A stretch of DNA of 64,000 nt from Paenibacillus cymbidii (GCF_004764705.1 NZ_SHLX01000004.1:248001-312000); one strand, 5' to 3'; positions 1 through 9,396 are shown, counted from the stretch's first letter. Numbers and translations are program-made. The notes: a model not told the origin generated them from the letters alone.

Positions 1-303
1 TGGCCGTCGATTTTATAGCCCCGCACATCCCATTCCAAGGCGCCTAAATGCGGCAATGCGTTTCGGAATTCCATACCAAATGAACACATCCGTTTCTGCA
101 TGCATGTCGTCGTTTGCGGGATATTGTAACTTAGTTAGTACAGAAGAAACAATGGCTTATCTTTTGATTTCTTGGTTTTTGACAGGATGGTCGAACACGA
201 AAGGTTTCGTTTTACAGAATGAAAGGGACAAGCTACACTGGGACATGTTTGAGGTCAAGGCAACCTGCGTTGGACGAATTGAAAACGGAAAGGATTGATA
301 GCA
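1..303. other. Left edge, no gene supported
   Basis: I see no gene that can be supported here. A short minus-strand reading frame enters from the left edge (start near position 89 or 74) and could be the N-terminus of a protein lying outside the window, but neither start has a ribosome binding site. The plus-strand frame running to 298 matches no family I know. Because the next genes are deletion remnants, this stretch may be debris as well. Confidence 0.3.
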
Positions 304-618
304 TTGTTGCTTTCTCCTTGTTTGAACACGGTATTTACCGCCAATCCGGGCTTGTCGTTCGCAGAACGGATCGGCAAGCTGGGACGAATGGGCTTTCGCG
401 CCTACGAGTTCTGGGGATGGTACGATCACCGCGATGAACTGGATGCGTTGCGGGAGGCCCAGGATGAGGCCGGCCTCCAGCTCAGCTGTTTCCTGACCAA
501 GTCGGGGATGCTGCTGATGGATCCGTCCGGTCATGCGGAATTTGTGGAAGAACTGCGGAGGAGCATCAACGTTGCCGCGCGATTGGCATGCAAGCGCCTG
601 TTGTCTCGACGAGCCTGA
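304..618 (+). pseudogene. N-terminal fragment of a TIM-barrel sugar isomerase (hydroxypyruvate isomerase type)
   Basis: The first ~95 residues resemble the N-terminus of hydroxypyruvate isomerase and related AP-endonuclease-2-fold isomerases: LSPCLNTVFT, then a stretch of the type FAERIGKLGRMGFRAYEFW, then a second beta-alpha unit ending in FLTKSG. Intact members are about 260 residues; this frame stops at 618. The similarity ends around position 580-600, where a different gene's tail begins in another frame. A TTG at 304 sits about 9 nt after GGAAAGGA and is the best start; TTG 295 is too close to that site. This is almost certainly a non-functional remnant left by a deletion. Confidence 0.65.
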
Positions 619-758
619 TGCGTTTCGTGGCCGACCGGACGACGGAATGGCAGTACGTGTCCGCCGCCGTCCTGTTGATCATGCTTCCTCTGGTTTGCGG
701 CTTCCTGCTTGCTCAGCGATATGTGTTTGCCGGTATCGTTGCCGGTGCGGTAAAATAA
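588..758 (+). pseudogene. C-terminal fragment of a sugar ABC transporter permease (MalG type)
   Basis: From position 588 the second frame encodes about 56 residues that fit the end of a CUT1 MalG-like permease: a TTEWQYVSAA segment, one hydrophobic helix, the LLAQRYVFAGI segment and the usual GAVK ending before TAA at 756-758. The rest of the permease, including the EAA loop that contacts the ATPase, is missing. It overlaps the isomerase fragment at what I read as a deletion junction. The following kinase gene suggests the original order was isomerase, transporter, sensor pair. Confidence 0.6.
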
Positions 759-797
759 CCGTACTCGGGAAATCGTCCCTGGCGAGGTGGGTGCGGC

Positions 798-2668
798 ATG
801 GCGGAAAGCGGGCAGCAGCAAGGGGCAAGCGGCAGTGCGGCAAGATGGAAAGCTTCGTTTGCCAATCTTTCGATGCAAAGCAAAATGATCATCATCTTTG
901 TCTTTCTGATTTCATTGCCGATTATGATGGTCGGCTATGTGTCTTATCGGAACTACTCCCATGCCAGCGAAAGGCTGACCACGAATTACGTGGCCTACAT
1001 CGCCGCGAATAATTTGACGAAGCTGGACGACTATGTGACCGATTTGTTTAATATGTCCGCGATGCCGCTTTATATGTCTACCAGCCAGCCTGCGGAAGAC
1101 TTCATGAAGTATTTGGAAAGTCCGCTCATGAATGTGGATAAGGTTTCCTACATGGACCGGTATTTACAGTTCCTGAACAAGATCAAACCGGATACGGTGT
1201 CCGTATTCGCGTTCGACAACTACGGGAACGTCTTCTATAACGTAAAATCCCACAGCAAACGCAGCGACCTGGACGAGGTGAAAAAGATATGGGCGGAGGC
1301 GGCAGCCGCGGGTGACGGTTCCCCCCGGCTGATCAGCACGCAAGGGGTGCCGACCAACGAAGTGAAAAGTGGCAGCACCTTTGCCTACTATGCCTTCACC
1401 GTAGTCCGCCAGCTTAAGAATCTGGACAACCGGCTGCCGGTCGGTTATATCGCATTCGATACGAACCTCAGCGGCATCGACCGCTGGATGGCGGATATGG
1501 ACCGGCTGACCAAAGCAAAACAACGTTGATCGACGACCATAACCGCATCGTGTATGACAGCGATCCTACTCTGTTCGCAAGGGAGCTGGACGAAACGGCG
1601 GGTCTGAGTGCAGCTGTCGGCAAGCAGGGGACGATACAGGCGAATTGGCGGGGCGTGGAATATGCCGTCGTATACGACACTTCGGAGCTGACCGGATGGA
1701 AAATGTTTGTCTATATTCCGATGGCCGAAATAACGCGTCAGGCAACGGAAATTCGCACGTTTACCAACGTCAGCACGCTGATGATTATTGCCTTCGCCCT
1801 GTTTATTTCCATTGTCCTGACTTATGCGTTAACGCGTCCGCTGCGCAAATTAAAGCTGCTGATGCGGGAAGTGCAGCGGGGCAAGCTGGATGTTCGCTTT
1901 AACGTCAAGTACAGCGACGAGATCGGTTCGGTGGGCACCCATTTCAACATTATGCTTGCCCGCATCGGGCACTTGATCGAAGAAGTGAAGTGGACGCAAG
2001 TGCGCAAGCGGGAAGCCGAATTGCAGTCGCTTCAGCACCAGATCAACCCGCATTTTATATACAACACGCTCGAGATGATCCGGATGACGGCGGAAGCCAA
2101 GGACGATGAAGAGATCGGCGACATGATGTTTGTGCTGGGCAAGCTGCTTCGTTACGGCGTCGCCCGGAGCAATGCCCTCGTGACGATCGGCGAAGAGCTC
2201 GAGCATCTGAAAAATTACCTGGCTCTGCAAAATTTGCGGTTTTCCAACCGCTTTATTCTGGTGACGGAAATTCCGGAAGGCTTGCTGACGTACCGCTGCA
2301 TCAAGTTGCTGTTTCAACCGCTGGTGGAGAATGCGATCTACCACGCTTTCAAGCATAATCTCGGGCCCGGCACGATCCGGATTACGGCGGAGGATACGGC
2401 CGAGGGGCTTTACGTTCGGGTGGCCGACGACGGCAGCGGCATGAGTCCGGATGCGCTCAGGGAGTTGAACCTCAGGCTGGACAGAGGAGAGACGGAACCA
2501 GGCGGACGCGGCATCGGGCTCTGCAATGTGAACGAAAGAATCCGGCTGCATGACGGAGACAACTACGGCTTGTCGGTGGAAAGCAAGGAAGGCAGCGGAA
2601 CGGTTGTCACGATCCATTTGCCGAATTTCGCGGCGTTGTCGGGCGAGATTCGGATCGGGGGGATCAGC
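798..2668 (+). pseudogene. YesM-type sensor histidine kinase, frameshifted
   Basis: A membrane sensor kinase of the YesM/HPK7 type: a transmembrane helix near residues 30-55, a Cache-like extracellular region, a second helix near codon 335, a HAMP linker, then the histidine box HQINPHFIYNTLEMI and a C-terminal ATPase with the ADDGSG and GGRGIGLCNV boxes. The frame is broken at about 1510-1528: the first part stops at 1529 and the rest continues one base over through TTLIDDHNRIVYD. The site is A-rich, so a sequencing indel is possible. ATG 798 follows GAGGTGGG. No stop separates the kinase from the following regulator, which is in the same frame. Confidence 0.8.
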
Positions 2669-2996
2669 ATGGCGCTTCACCTGGCTATCGTGGACGATGA
2701 AGAGCGAATACGGATCGGTCTCGAGAGAATGCTTGCCAAGTGCACCTTGGATTTGAAAATTGTAAGATCGTACGCAAACGGAATGGATGCGATGCAGGGC
2801 CTGCTGGGCATACCTGAACCGGCTGCGAGTGGGCAAGGCCAAGGAATTTCTGCAGGACCACCCCGATTTGAAAATGTACGAAGTGGCCAGAATTGTCGGC
2901 TATACGGACGTTACCTATTTTCACAAAATATTCAAAAAAATGACCGGTCTAACGCCCCGGGAATTTCGCGGCGGGGTTGACGATAGCTCGGAATGA
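2669..2996 (+). pseudogene. YesN-type response regulator with internal deletion
   Basis: ATG 2669 follows a GGGGGG ribosome site and begins a receiver domain (LAIVDDEERIRIGLERML, with the acidic pair), which runs only about 47 residues to GMDAMQGLLG. At about 2805-2812 the sequence jumps to the last ~55 residues of an AraC HTH domain in another frame (YLNRLRVGKAKEFL, then IVGYTDVTYFHKIFKK, then GLTPREFR), ending at 2996. Normal YesN proteins exceed 500 residues, so roughly 400 codons are gone, including the phospho-acceptor aspartate. It was presumably the partner of the frameshifted kinase upstream. Confidence 0.8.
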
Positions 2997-3050
2997 ACAA
3001 AGTCGGACGAGGGTACGCGTTACATTCGTCATGCAGAGGAGCCGGCGTAT

Positions 3051-3208
3051 ATGCCATTGGTATCGTCAACAACGATGTTGCAGGCCGCCAGAGCCGGGGG
3101 CTACTGTATCAGCGCGTTCAATGTCCATACGCTGGAAATGCTGCAGGCCGTTGTCGAAGCGGCCGAAGAACAGCAATCGCCGCTCATTATCCAATCCACC
3201 ATGGGTCG
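3051..3208 (+). pseudogene. N-terminal fragment of class II fructose-bisphosphate aldolase
   Basis: The first ~52 residues after ATG 3051 (preceded by AGGAG) match the start of class II aldolases of the Fba/IolJ/GatY type: MPLVSSTTMLQAARAGGY, AFNVHTLEMLQAVVEAAEE, SPLIIQST. The zinc-binding histidines and catalytic residues of the ~285-residue family are absent. The frame stays open into the following dehydrogenase and could give a 433-residue fusion, but the dehydrogenase has its own ribosome site and start. The aldolase was probably part of the same polyol or sugar pathway as the isomerases here. Confidence 0.65.
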
Positions 3209-3263
3209 GGAAAGCGATGGACTCACGATAACAAGCATCTCGGAGCGGGAGGAAGTTGAGAAC

Positions 3264-4352
3264 ATGAACGTGAATGATGAAAGCAGCCGCCAACCGGGCA
3301 ATGAAGAGTTGCGAATTGGAATCGTAGGCTGCGGGGTGCGTGCTTCCATTGCGATCTTCCCCGCGCTGCGCAACGCGCCTGTCGATTTGGTGGCCGTATG
3401 CGACCTGGACCTGTCCAAAGCACAATATAATGCGCGAAAATACGGCGCCAGGCGATACTATCAGGATGCCATTGAGATGATGGAGAAGGAAGATTTGCAA
3501 GCGATTCTCGTCATCGGACCTGCGAAGGTTCATTATCAGGTAGCGAAGGAAGCGCTGCAGCGGGGTTTGCATGTATGGATGGAAAAGCCGCCCGGAGAAA
3601 CCAGGGAGCAAGCCTTCGAACTGGTGCGCCTGGCGGAGAAGCACCGCAGGCAAATTCAGGTCGGATTTATGATGCGGTTCGCCACTGCGAATCAAATGGC
3701 CAAGGAAATCAGCCAGCGCCCCGAATTTGGCGGGGTCAAGGCATTGTATTTTCGCTATATGGCCAATCCGTATCCGGACCATCCTGCCTTCTATCTGTAC
3801 CACTGCATACACGGGTTCGATTTGGCGCGGCATTTTATGGGAGAGCCGGATAAAGTATTTGCCCGCGAGGCCACTGCAGCGCCGGGACAATTTCACCAGC
3901 AGGCTTCCCTTTCATTCGTGAACGGATCGATCGCAACCTTGGATATGAGCTGCCTGCAAGAATGGACCAGCCCGAATGTCCGCCTGGAAGTGACGGGTGT
4001 CGGCAAACATGTGATTGTGGAAAACTCCGCGGAAATCACCTACTACCGCAACGCGCCAATCAGGCCGTCTCATGCCAGGGATCAAGCCCACTTCGTTGAA
4101 GCGGTTGCGCGATTGGACGATAGTCAGGACGCGTTGACCTGGCAGCCGAACCAGAACTGGGCTACGCTGTACAGCTATCGCGGCTACGAAGACGAACTGA
4201 ACGCCTTTGCGTCGGCCATTCTGTCGGGCAACGAGGCGTCGGCCAATATCGAGGATGGCTACATTGCCATGAAGCTGCTTGCGGCTGTCGAGCAATCGGC
4301 GCAAACCGGCAAGGAAGTTTCGTTCGCCGACTTTGAAGTTGGCGACCGTTAA
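3264..4352 (+). CDS. Gfo/Idh/MocA family NAD(P)-dependent sugar/polyol dehydrogenase
   Basis: A 362-residue cytoplasmic oxidoreductase, probably oxidising a sugar, sugar acid or inositol derivative. An N-terminal Rossmann fold shows GIVGCGVRAS near residue 28, the MEKPPGET segment carries the family lysine, and HGFDLARHFMG supplies the acid/histidine pair of the C-terminal domain. I chose ATG 3264 because GGAGGAAG lies 8-9 nt upstream; the longer frame starting at 3051 is an aldolase remnant. It lies 25 bp before an isomerase gene and looks like the only undamaged enzyme gene in the first 5 kb. The exact substrate cannot be told. Confidence 0.85.
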   Translation: MNVNDESSRQPGNEELRIGIVGCGVRASIAIFPALRNAPVDLVAVCDLDLSKAQYNARKYGARRYYQDAIEMMEKEDLQAILVIGPAKVHYQVAKEALQRGLHVWMEKPPGETREQAFELVRLAEKHRRQIQVGFMMRFATANQMAKEISQRPEFGGVKALYFRYMANPYPDHPAFYLYHCIHGFDLARHFMGEPDKVFAREATAAPGQFHQQASLSFVNGSIATLDMSCLQEWTSPNVRLEVTGVGKHVIVENSAEITYYRNAPIRPSHARDQAHFVEAVARLDDSQDALTWQPNQNWATLYSYRGYEDELNAFASAILSGNEASANIEDGYIAMKLLAAVEQSAQTGKEVSFADFEVGDR

Positions 4353-4377
4353 GCGAGCGCGCAGAAAGGACGAACCG

Positions 4378-5200
4378 ATGAAAATCGCTATTGTTACTTG
4401 CTGTTATCGGGACAGGGGTACGGATGAAATCGAAGAAACGATAGTGAAATCGGGCGCAAACGGTTTTCCTTATGTGGAATTGGCCGGCCCGCTCACCTAT
4501 ATGCCGAGCATGATCCAATGGGTCGATCTGCAGAAGCTGCGCCAATTTGCCCAAAGCAACGGCGTGGAACTGGTTGTCAATTACGGCCCTCATATTGAAA
4601 ATGCCAACCGGGAGAAAGCGGTGGAAAGCGCCTTTCATCTGCGAAGGGCCATCCACGCGACCAAAGCGCTTAACATCGGGAAACTGGTCATTACCGGAGC
4701 ACCGAGGGTGGAGAAACGGGTTGAAGCACACGATAGCCGGATTGAATGAAGTGGTGCAGGATCTTGATGAAACCGGTGTCGAGTTGTGTTTGGAAAACCA
4801 TCACAAGAGCCAGTTTCAGTTTCATGACGATTATGCCGAAATCATGGACGCTTTGGCCGACACGAAGATCGGCATTACATTCGATTCGGGACACTTTCAC
4901 AGCAGCAAGGTGGACATCGCCGTCTTCCTGCAAACCTTTGCCGCTCGAATCAGGCATGTCCATTTGAAGGATCATATCGGCACGCAAGCCGTTTCGCTGG
5001 GAAGCGGTGAAATCGCGCTGCCGCAAATCATCCGGCAGTTGAAGAACAACAACTACCGGGAGTATATCTCGATTGAGCTGGAGTCGAATATTCATAACAA
5101 CGAGGCCGCGGGCAATCAAGCGCTGCTCAGCCCGGATTATGCCGATATCCATGTCAAAGATTCTTATGCCTGTCTGCAAAATTTGATTGATCAAGCATAA
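4378..5200 (+). pseudogene. Sugar phosphate isomerase/epimerase, frameshifted
   Basis: A TIM-barrel isomerase of the xylose-isomerase-like fold. The N-terminal half (MKIAIVTCCYRDRG to KLVITGAPRVEK) is in one frame, and the C-terminal half (GLKHTIAGLNEVV, ELCLENHH, ITFDSGHFHSS, IRHVHLKDH, YISIELE) is in another. The metal-site residues Glu in CLENH, Asp/His in FDSGHF and His/Asp in HVHLKDH are all present, so only a one-base shift around 4705-4730 separates it from an intact ~274-residue enzyme. Start ATG 4378 follows GAAAGGA. A sequencing error in the GAGAAACGGGTT run would make it a working gene. Confidence 0.75.
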
Positions 5201-5229
5201 GCTTACGAGCGAGGCGGGAGAGAGAAGCG

Positions 5230-5886
5230 ATGAGCGAAATTCGGGTTGGCTGCCAGACGTATACGTGGGAAATGCTCGGCTCCGAACGTCAGGGCGGTCT
5301 GCAAGAGATTATTGCGGAAGTCGCCGCTGCTGGCTATGCCGGTATTGAGATCAGCAATCATGTCCTCGGGGATTATATAGATCGGCCGCTGGAAGTAAAG
5401 GCGATGCTGGATGAGCATGGGATGCGCTTGGCTGCGGTTGCCTTCTCGACGCCAAGCGGTTTTACCGATGCGGAATCGTTCGAGGCAGATCTGGAAAGCG
5501 TCAAACGTTTGCTCGGTTTCTTGAGCCATTTTCCGGAAGCGGTTCTTGGTTTGGCTGGAGCCAACAGTCCGAGTCAAGAGCTGCCGTACAAGAAGATCGA
5601 CCAGGCTCTGTTGTTTTATCATGCGGTTGGCCGGCTGGCTCGCACGATTGGCGTCCATGTCAATGTTCATCCCCATTCGCATCATGGCTCCTTGCTGGAA
5701 ACCGCGGAATCGTACAGCTATTTAATGGAGCGTCTTGACGCCGAAATCGCGTTGGGGCCGGATTCCGGGCATATCGTTCGCGGTGGGCAAGATTTGGTGC
5801 AGTGTGTGCGGAAATATGCGGAACGAATCGGGCATATTCATTTCTGGTCAATACGATGCAGCAATTTGAAGATCAGGGATACATGA
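5230..5886 (+). pseudogene. Sugar phosphate isomerase/epimerase (IolE-like), C-terminally truncated
   Basis: A second TIM-barrel isomerase, starting MSEIRVGCQTYTWEMLG after a GGGAGAGAAG site. Family landmarks run through HVNVHPHSHH, ALGPDSGHI and IGHIHF near residue 205, after which the expected KD and the last ~60 residues are replaced by unrelated sequence reading into the dioxygenase gene. The similarity ends at about 5842. The N-terminal half resembles inosose dehydratase-type proteins, but the substrate is unknown. The stop at 5886 overlaps the dioxygenase start by about 30 nt, so leftover translation could be coupled. Confidence 0.7.
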
Positions 5887-6686
5887 TTTTGCAAAATGTG
5901 TTGTCACCTGCGGAAATTCAATCCGTAACGGACCTGATCGCCCGCGTTATGGACGAAAAAACGGAAGTTTTATTTCGGGAAGGTCGAATTGCAAATAAAT
6001 ATGCGGAACTTCCGGTAGAAACCAGATGGGCCAAGATTTGCGAAATGTCTCCGCAGCAAGCAAGCGGCTGGAATCAGGAAGTATTCAGCCAAGCGGTCTA
6101 CGAGCTTTGTACGAACAGCAAATTGTTGAATAGTTGCGAGCAGTATCTTGGGCCGGAAATTACGCTGAACGGAGATTACTGGGTCAGGCCGAAGGTGCCG
6201 CATGAAGACTTGACCACGCTCCCCTGGCATCAGGACAGCTTCTATTACAACGGGGCCGAAAACGATAATCTTTCCTACCGGATCTTAAGCTTCTGGATAC
6301 CGCTTGTGGATGTGGATGAGCGCAACGGCTGCATGCAGGTCATTCCGGGAAGCCATAAATGGGGACTTATCCCGTATGCAAGCCTTGGCAACAAGCGAGT
6401 GCCTGTGGAAGACGTGGAAGCAAGGGGAGAAGTCATCACAGCCCGGATGAAAAAGGGAGACATCCTGATTTTCAATCAATTGACGCTGCATCGATCCTTG
6501 CCGAACGTGTCCGAAGGCGTACGTTGGAGCATCGATATCCGCTACACGCCGACGGGCCAATCCTTTTCCTGGCATGAATTAACCGGGCCCGGCTTCGAAC
6601 AACGATACTCCACGCTAATCGTAAGAAGCCGATGCAACCCGGAACGTGTGCAGGATTTCAATGATTGGAAGACAAAAAAGCAGTAA
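5856..6686 (+). CDS. Phytanoyl-CoA dioxygenase (PhyH) family protein, first of four
   Basis: A 276-residue Fe(II)/2-oxoglutarate oxygenase of the PhyH family. The iron triad is visible as His125 and Asp127 in LPWHQDSFYY and the distal His in LTLHRSLPN; the Arg of RWSIDIRY probably binds 2-oxoglutarate. The start used, ATG 5856, lacks a ribosome site and lies about 14 nt past the junction with the upstream isomerase, so the gene seems to have lost its own leader and perhaps a few N-terminal residues. The catalytic domain is complete. It ends before a hairpin terminator. Bacterial members hydroxylate varied small molecules; the substrate here is unknown. Confidence 0.8.
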   Translation: MQQFEDQGYMILQNVLSPAEIQSVTDLIARVMDEKTEVLFREGRIANKYAELPVETRWAKICEMSPQQASGWNQEVFSQAVYELCTNSKLLNSCEQYLGPEITLNGDYWVRPKVPHEDLTTLPWHQDSFYYNGAENDNLSYRILSFWIPLVDVDERNGCMQVIPGSHKWGLIPYASLGNKRVPVEDVEARGEVITARMKKGDILIFNQLTLHRSLPNVSEGVRWSIDIRYTPTGQSFSWHELTGPGFEQRYSTLIVRSRCNPERVQDFNDWKTKKQ

Positions 6687-6730
6687 AGGGTTTAAATCTA
6701 TTTGAGATTATTAGCGCCCCCTATTAAGAG

Positions 6731-6768
6731 CTCCGGTCTCCACTACTTAGTGGAATCGGAGTCCTTTT
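6731..6768 (+). terminator. Hairpin terminator after the first PhyH gene
   Basis: CTCCG and TCCACTA pair with TAGTGGA and CGGAG across a two-base loop, with a small internal bulge, followed by TCCTTTTG. It lies about 45 bp past the dioxygenase stop and separates the eroded operon from the next gene. Confidence 0.65.
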
Positions 6769-6799
6769 GCGTGAAACCGGGGCGTGGAAAGTTTGTTTT

Positions 6800-6865
6800 C
6801 GACAAAATAATGAAAGAAGTCGGCAAAATAATAGCATAACCACTCCATTTTTTCTGTTTTATAAT
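6800..6865 (+). promoter_or_regulatory. Candidate promoter with tandem half-sites
   Basis: A consensus TATAAT lies at 6860-6865, about 39 bp before the second PhyH gene, without a good -35 box. Upstream are two near-identical direct repeats, CGACAAAATAATG at 6800-6812 and CGGCAAAATAATA at 6821-6833, whose starts are 21 bp apart, which is two helical turns. Activators of the AraC family typically bind tandem sites with this spacing next to promoters lacking a -35. This is inference; no AraC gene is directly adjacent. Confidence 0.45.
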
Positions 6866-6903
6866 AGCGTTGTGGGTAGATTCCATACGAAAGGATTGGC
6901 GCC

Positions 6904-7701
6904 ATGCTTAGCGAACAACAGCTCCATTTTTTCCATACATTTGGTTACTTGAAGTTCTCGGGGCTTATGAAGGATGAGATCGGCTGGATTACAGAAGAAT
7001 TTACACAAGTATTTCCAATGTTCGCTTCGAAAATTCATGATGGAACGAAGCGTACCTCGATCGTAGCGTTTATCGATCAGCGGGAGAAGCTGAGCTCGCT
7101 CATTGACGATCCGCGGATTAACGGGATCTGCACTTCCTTGCTCGGCGATGATTTCAACTATATGGGAAGCGACGGCAATTATTATTCCGGCAATACGACT
7201 TGGCACCCGGATGATAACAACCGGGAACGCTTGCATTTAAAAATCGCCTTTTATTTGGACGAACTGGATCACAGCAATGGCGCCTTGAGGGTGTTGCCGG
7301 GATCGCATCACGTTGACGATCGATTCAACCATGATCTGCGCGAAAAAGTATTCCATAAAGCCTCCGAGAAATACCTGGGCATTCCCGGTGAAGATGTGCC
7401 TGCGGTAGTGGTCGACAACGTGCCCGGCGATGTATTGGTGTTTAACCATAACTTGTATCATTCGGCATTTGGCGGCGGCAAGTCCCGGAGAATGTTCACA
7501 TTAAATTGTTCGCAACGGTTTACGGATGTAGAGGTGCTTCGCAGCTATATCGTGAAGAATGCCCACTTCAAACGGCCGTCTTACTATGGTCAAGCGATGA
7601 TAGCAAGCGCGAACCCGCAGCGGATGAAACACCTGGAACAGGTTATGGCGCAGGACGATTTTTTCGCCGAACATACTTCTGATTTGCCGGTGATGGCATA
7701 G
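6904..7701 (+). CDS. Phytanoyl-CoA dioxygenase (PhyH) family protein, second of four
   Basis: A 265-residue PhyH-family oxygenase with iron ligands His101 and Asp103 in TTWHPDDNN and the distal His in FNHNLYHSAFG. It is a clear paralogue of the gene at 52467: both share the stretches DGTKRT, FIDQR, DFNYMGSDGNYYSG, LKIAFYLDELD, GALRV(L/I)PGSH, GDVLVFNHN and SRRMFT. ATG 6904 follows GAAAGG at about 10 nt. It stands alone between its own promoter region and a terminator. The substrate is unknown. Confidence 0.85.
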   Translation: MLSEQQLHFFHTFGYLKFSGLMKDEIGWITEEFTQVFPMFASKIHDGTKRTSIVAFIDQREKLSSLIDDPRINGICTSLLGDDFNYMGSDGNYYSGNTTWHPDDNNRERLHLKIAFYLDELDHSNGALRVLPGSHHVDDRFNHDLREKVFHKASEKYLGIPGEDVPAVVVDNVPGDVLVFNHNLYHSAFGGGKSRRMFTLNCSQRFTDVEVLRSYIVKNAHFKRPSYYGQAMIASANPQRMKHLEQVMAQDDFFAEHTSDLPVMA

Positions 7702-7750
7702 CCGGTTTTGCTATTGCAATTGAAAATACAACTAGATGAAATTCGTTGCA

Positions 7751-7793
7751 TACATCGCCTTGGGGCTCATGCGCCCCGGGCGATGTATTTTAT
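7751..7793 (+). terminator. Long hairpin terminator
   Basis: TACATCGCC pairs with GGCGATGTA, with a further GGGGC/GCCCC pairing inside around TCAT, followed by TTTTAT. It ends the single-gene PhyH transcript. Confidence 0.75.
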
Positions 7794-7884
7794 ATGGCTT
7801 GAAAACAACACGGATTCAACAAATGCGAGTTTGAATGATATAATGGCGGCAAGTACAACCTTCTCAAACGGAGTGAAGCATACA

Positions 7885-9138
7885 ATGCAAGAGGAACGCA
7901 ATTGGGCGGGAAATTACCGATACAGTGCTGCGGAGTTGTTCGAGCCTGAGCGATTGGAGCAGCTCCAGGAATGGGTGGCCAAACGGCATAAAGTCTGCGC
8001 GCTTGGTTCTCGTCACTCGTTCAACAGCATTGCCGATACGGCCGGCAGTCTGATTTCGCTGAAGAAGATGAATCAAGTTTTGGAGCTTGACGGCTCCCGC
8101 GGGACCGTCACCGTGGAAGGCGGCATTCGGTACGGAGAGTTGGCCGGTTATTTGCACGCAAACAACTATGCGTTGCATAATTTGGCTTCTCTCCCGCACA
8201 TTACAATTGCCGGCGCTTGCGCAACGGGCACACACGGTTCGGGGGACCGGAATGGCAATCTCGCTACCGCCGTACGCGCTGTTGAGATTGTTGCTTCAAG
8301 CGGGGAAGCGGTCGTTTATACACGCGGCGAACAGCCGGAAGCGGACGGTGCCATCGTCGGACTCGGAGCGCTGGGCATCTTGTCGAAGCTGACGCTGGAC
8401 ATCGTGCCGAGCTTCGATATCGGACAGCAGCTGTTTGAGAATCTGGCGCTATCAAGGCTGGAAAGCCATTTCGACGATATTTTCTCGAGTGCGTACAGCG
8501 TCAGCCTATTTACCGATTGGAGGAGCGATCATTTCAATCAGGTGTGGTTGAAACGACTCGTCGATACGGATGAAACCATCGTCGAGGATCATTTCTATGG
8601 GGCGACGAGGGCGTTGGTGCCGTTGCACCCCGTATCGGGCATTTCCGCGGAGCCATGCAGCGAGCAATTGGGAAAAAGGGGGCCTTGGCACGAGAGGCTG
8701 CCGCATTTTCGGATGGAGTTTACTCCGAGTGCGGGGGAGGAGCTGCAAAGCGAGTACTTTGTGCCGCGAAGCCATGCCTACGCTGCGATCGAGGCGATTT
8801 ACAAACTGCGTGAGCATATCGCTCCGCATCTATATATATCGGAAGTGCGCACCATTGCCGCCGATCGGTTATGGATGAGTCCATGCTACGGCCGGAATTC
8901 CGTCGGCATTCACTTTACATGGAAACCGCACGGTGAGGAGGTTGAGCGAGTGCTGCCGCTCATCGAAGATGCGCTCGAACCATATGAGGCGCGCCCGCAC
9001 TGGGGGAAACTGTTCACAATGGAGCCTGAGCGATTGAAGTCGCTCTATGAGAAACGTCTCGATTTCCAACGCCTTGCGGTCAGTTGTGATCCGCATGGAA
9101 AATTTCGGAATCCGTTCCTGGAACGGTATATTTGGTAA
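7885..9138 (+). CDS. FAD-binding alditol oxidase (AldO/xylitol oxidase type)
   Basis: A 417-residue flavoprotein of the VAO family that should oxidise a polyol or sugar lactone with oxygen. The N-terminal FAD domain has GSRHSFNSIADT, where His44 matches the histidine that carries FAD covalently in Streptomyces AldO, followed by HITIAGACATGTHGSG. The C-terminus DPHGKFRNPFLERYIW is typical of the family. ATG 7885 follows GGAGTG; the longer frame to 7708 would run through the upstream terminator and is rejected. The size equals that of AldO. No signal peptide, so it is cytoplasmic. Confidence 0.88.
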   Translation: MQEERNWAGNYRYSAAELFEPERLEQLQEWVAKRHKVCALGSRHSFNSIADTAGSLISLKKMNQVLELDGSRGTVTVEGGIRYGELAGYLHANNYALHNLASLPHITIAGACATGTHGSGDRNGNLATAVRAVEIVASSGEAVVYTRGEQPEADGAIVGLGALGILSKLTLDIVPSFDIGQQLFENLALSRLESHFDDIFSSAYSVSLFTDWRSDHFNQVWLKRLVDTDETIVEDHFYGATRALVPLHPVSGISAEPCSEQLGKRGPWHERLPHFRMEFTPSAGEELQSEYFVPRSHAYAAIEAIYKLREHIAPHLYISEVRTIAADRLWMSPCYGRNSVGIHFTWKPHGEEVERVLPLIEDALEPYEARPHWGKLFTMEPERLKSLYEKRLDFQRLAVSCDPHGKFRNPFLERYIW

Positions 9139-9201
9139 AGAAGATGAGGAAGCGACGGAGCCCATGTTGTCAGGTTAACGCGGAATAACAAGGCAATTGT
9201 G

Positions 9202-9228
9202 AAATAGGCCATTTTTTATGGCCTATTT
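9202..9228. repeat. Solo AAATA hairpin, probable terminator
   Basis: Perfect 11-bp inverted repeat, AAATAGGCCAT and ATGGCCTATTT, around TTTTT. It lies 63 bp after the alditol oxidase and may end its transcript. It is the same hairpin type as the units of the two four-hairpin elements at 42445-42636 and 53852-54043. Confidence 0.8.
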
Positions 9229-9396
9229 TCCGAAATGAGTGATCGTAGAATAAACGAATGCTTCCAATAATCTTATCCTTCTGACGAGAAGAGCGAAGAA
9301 TCCGCCCTTATTCCCCAACAAACGAGCCTAGCAATCGAAATCCTCTGTTTCTATACTTGGCATACAAGCCAACAATAGAGGGGGGACGGGACAAGG

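Noticed and set aside
1..89. Possible minus-strand gene start leaving the window
   Set aside because: At most 30 codons, no ribosome site and no recognisable motif; kept only as a note in the left-edge entry.
3051..4352. A single 433-residue aldolase-dehydrogenase fusion protein
   Set aside because: The aldolase part is only ~52 residues, cannot fold as a barrel, and the dehydrogenase has its own GGAGGAAG site and ATG at 3264.
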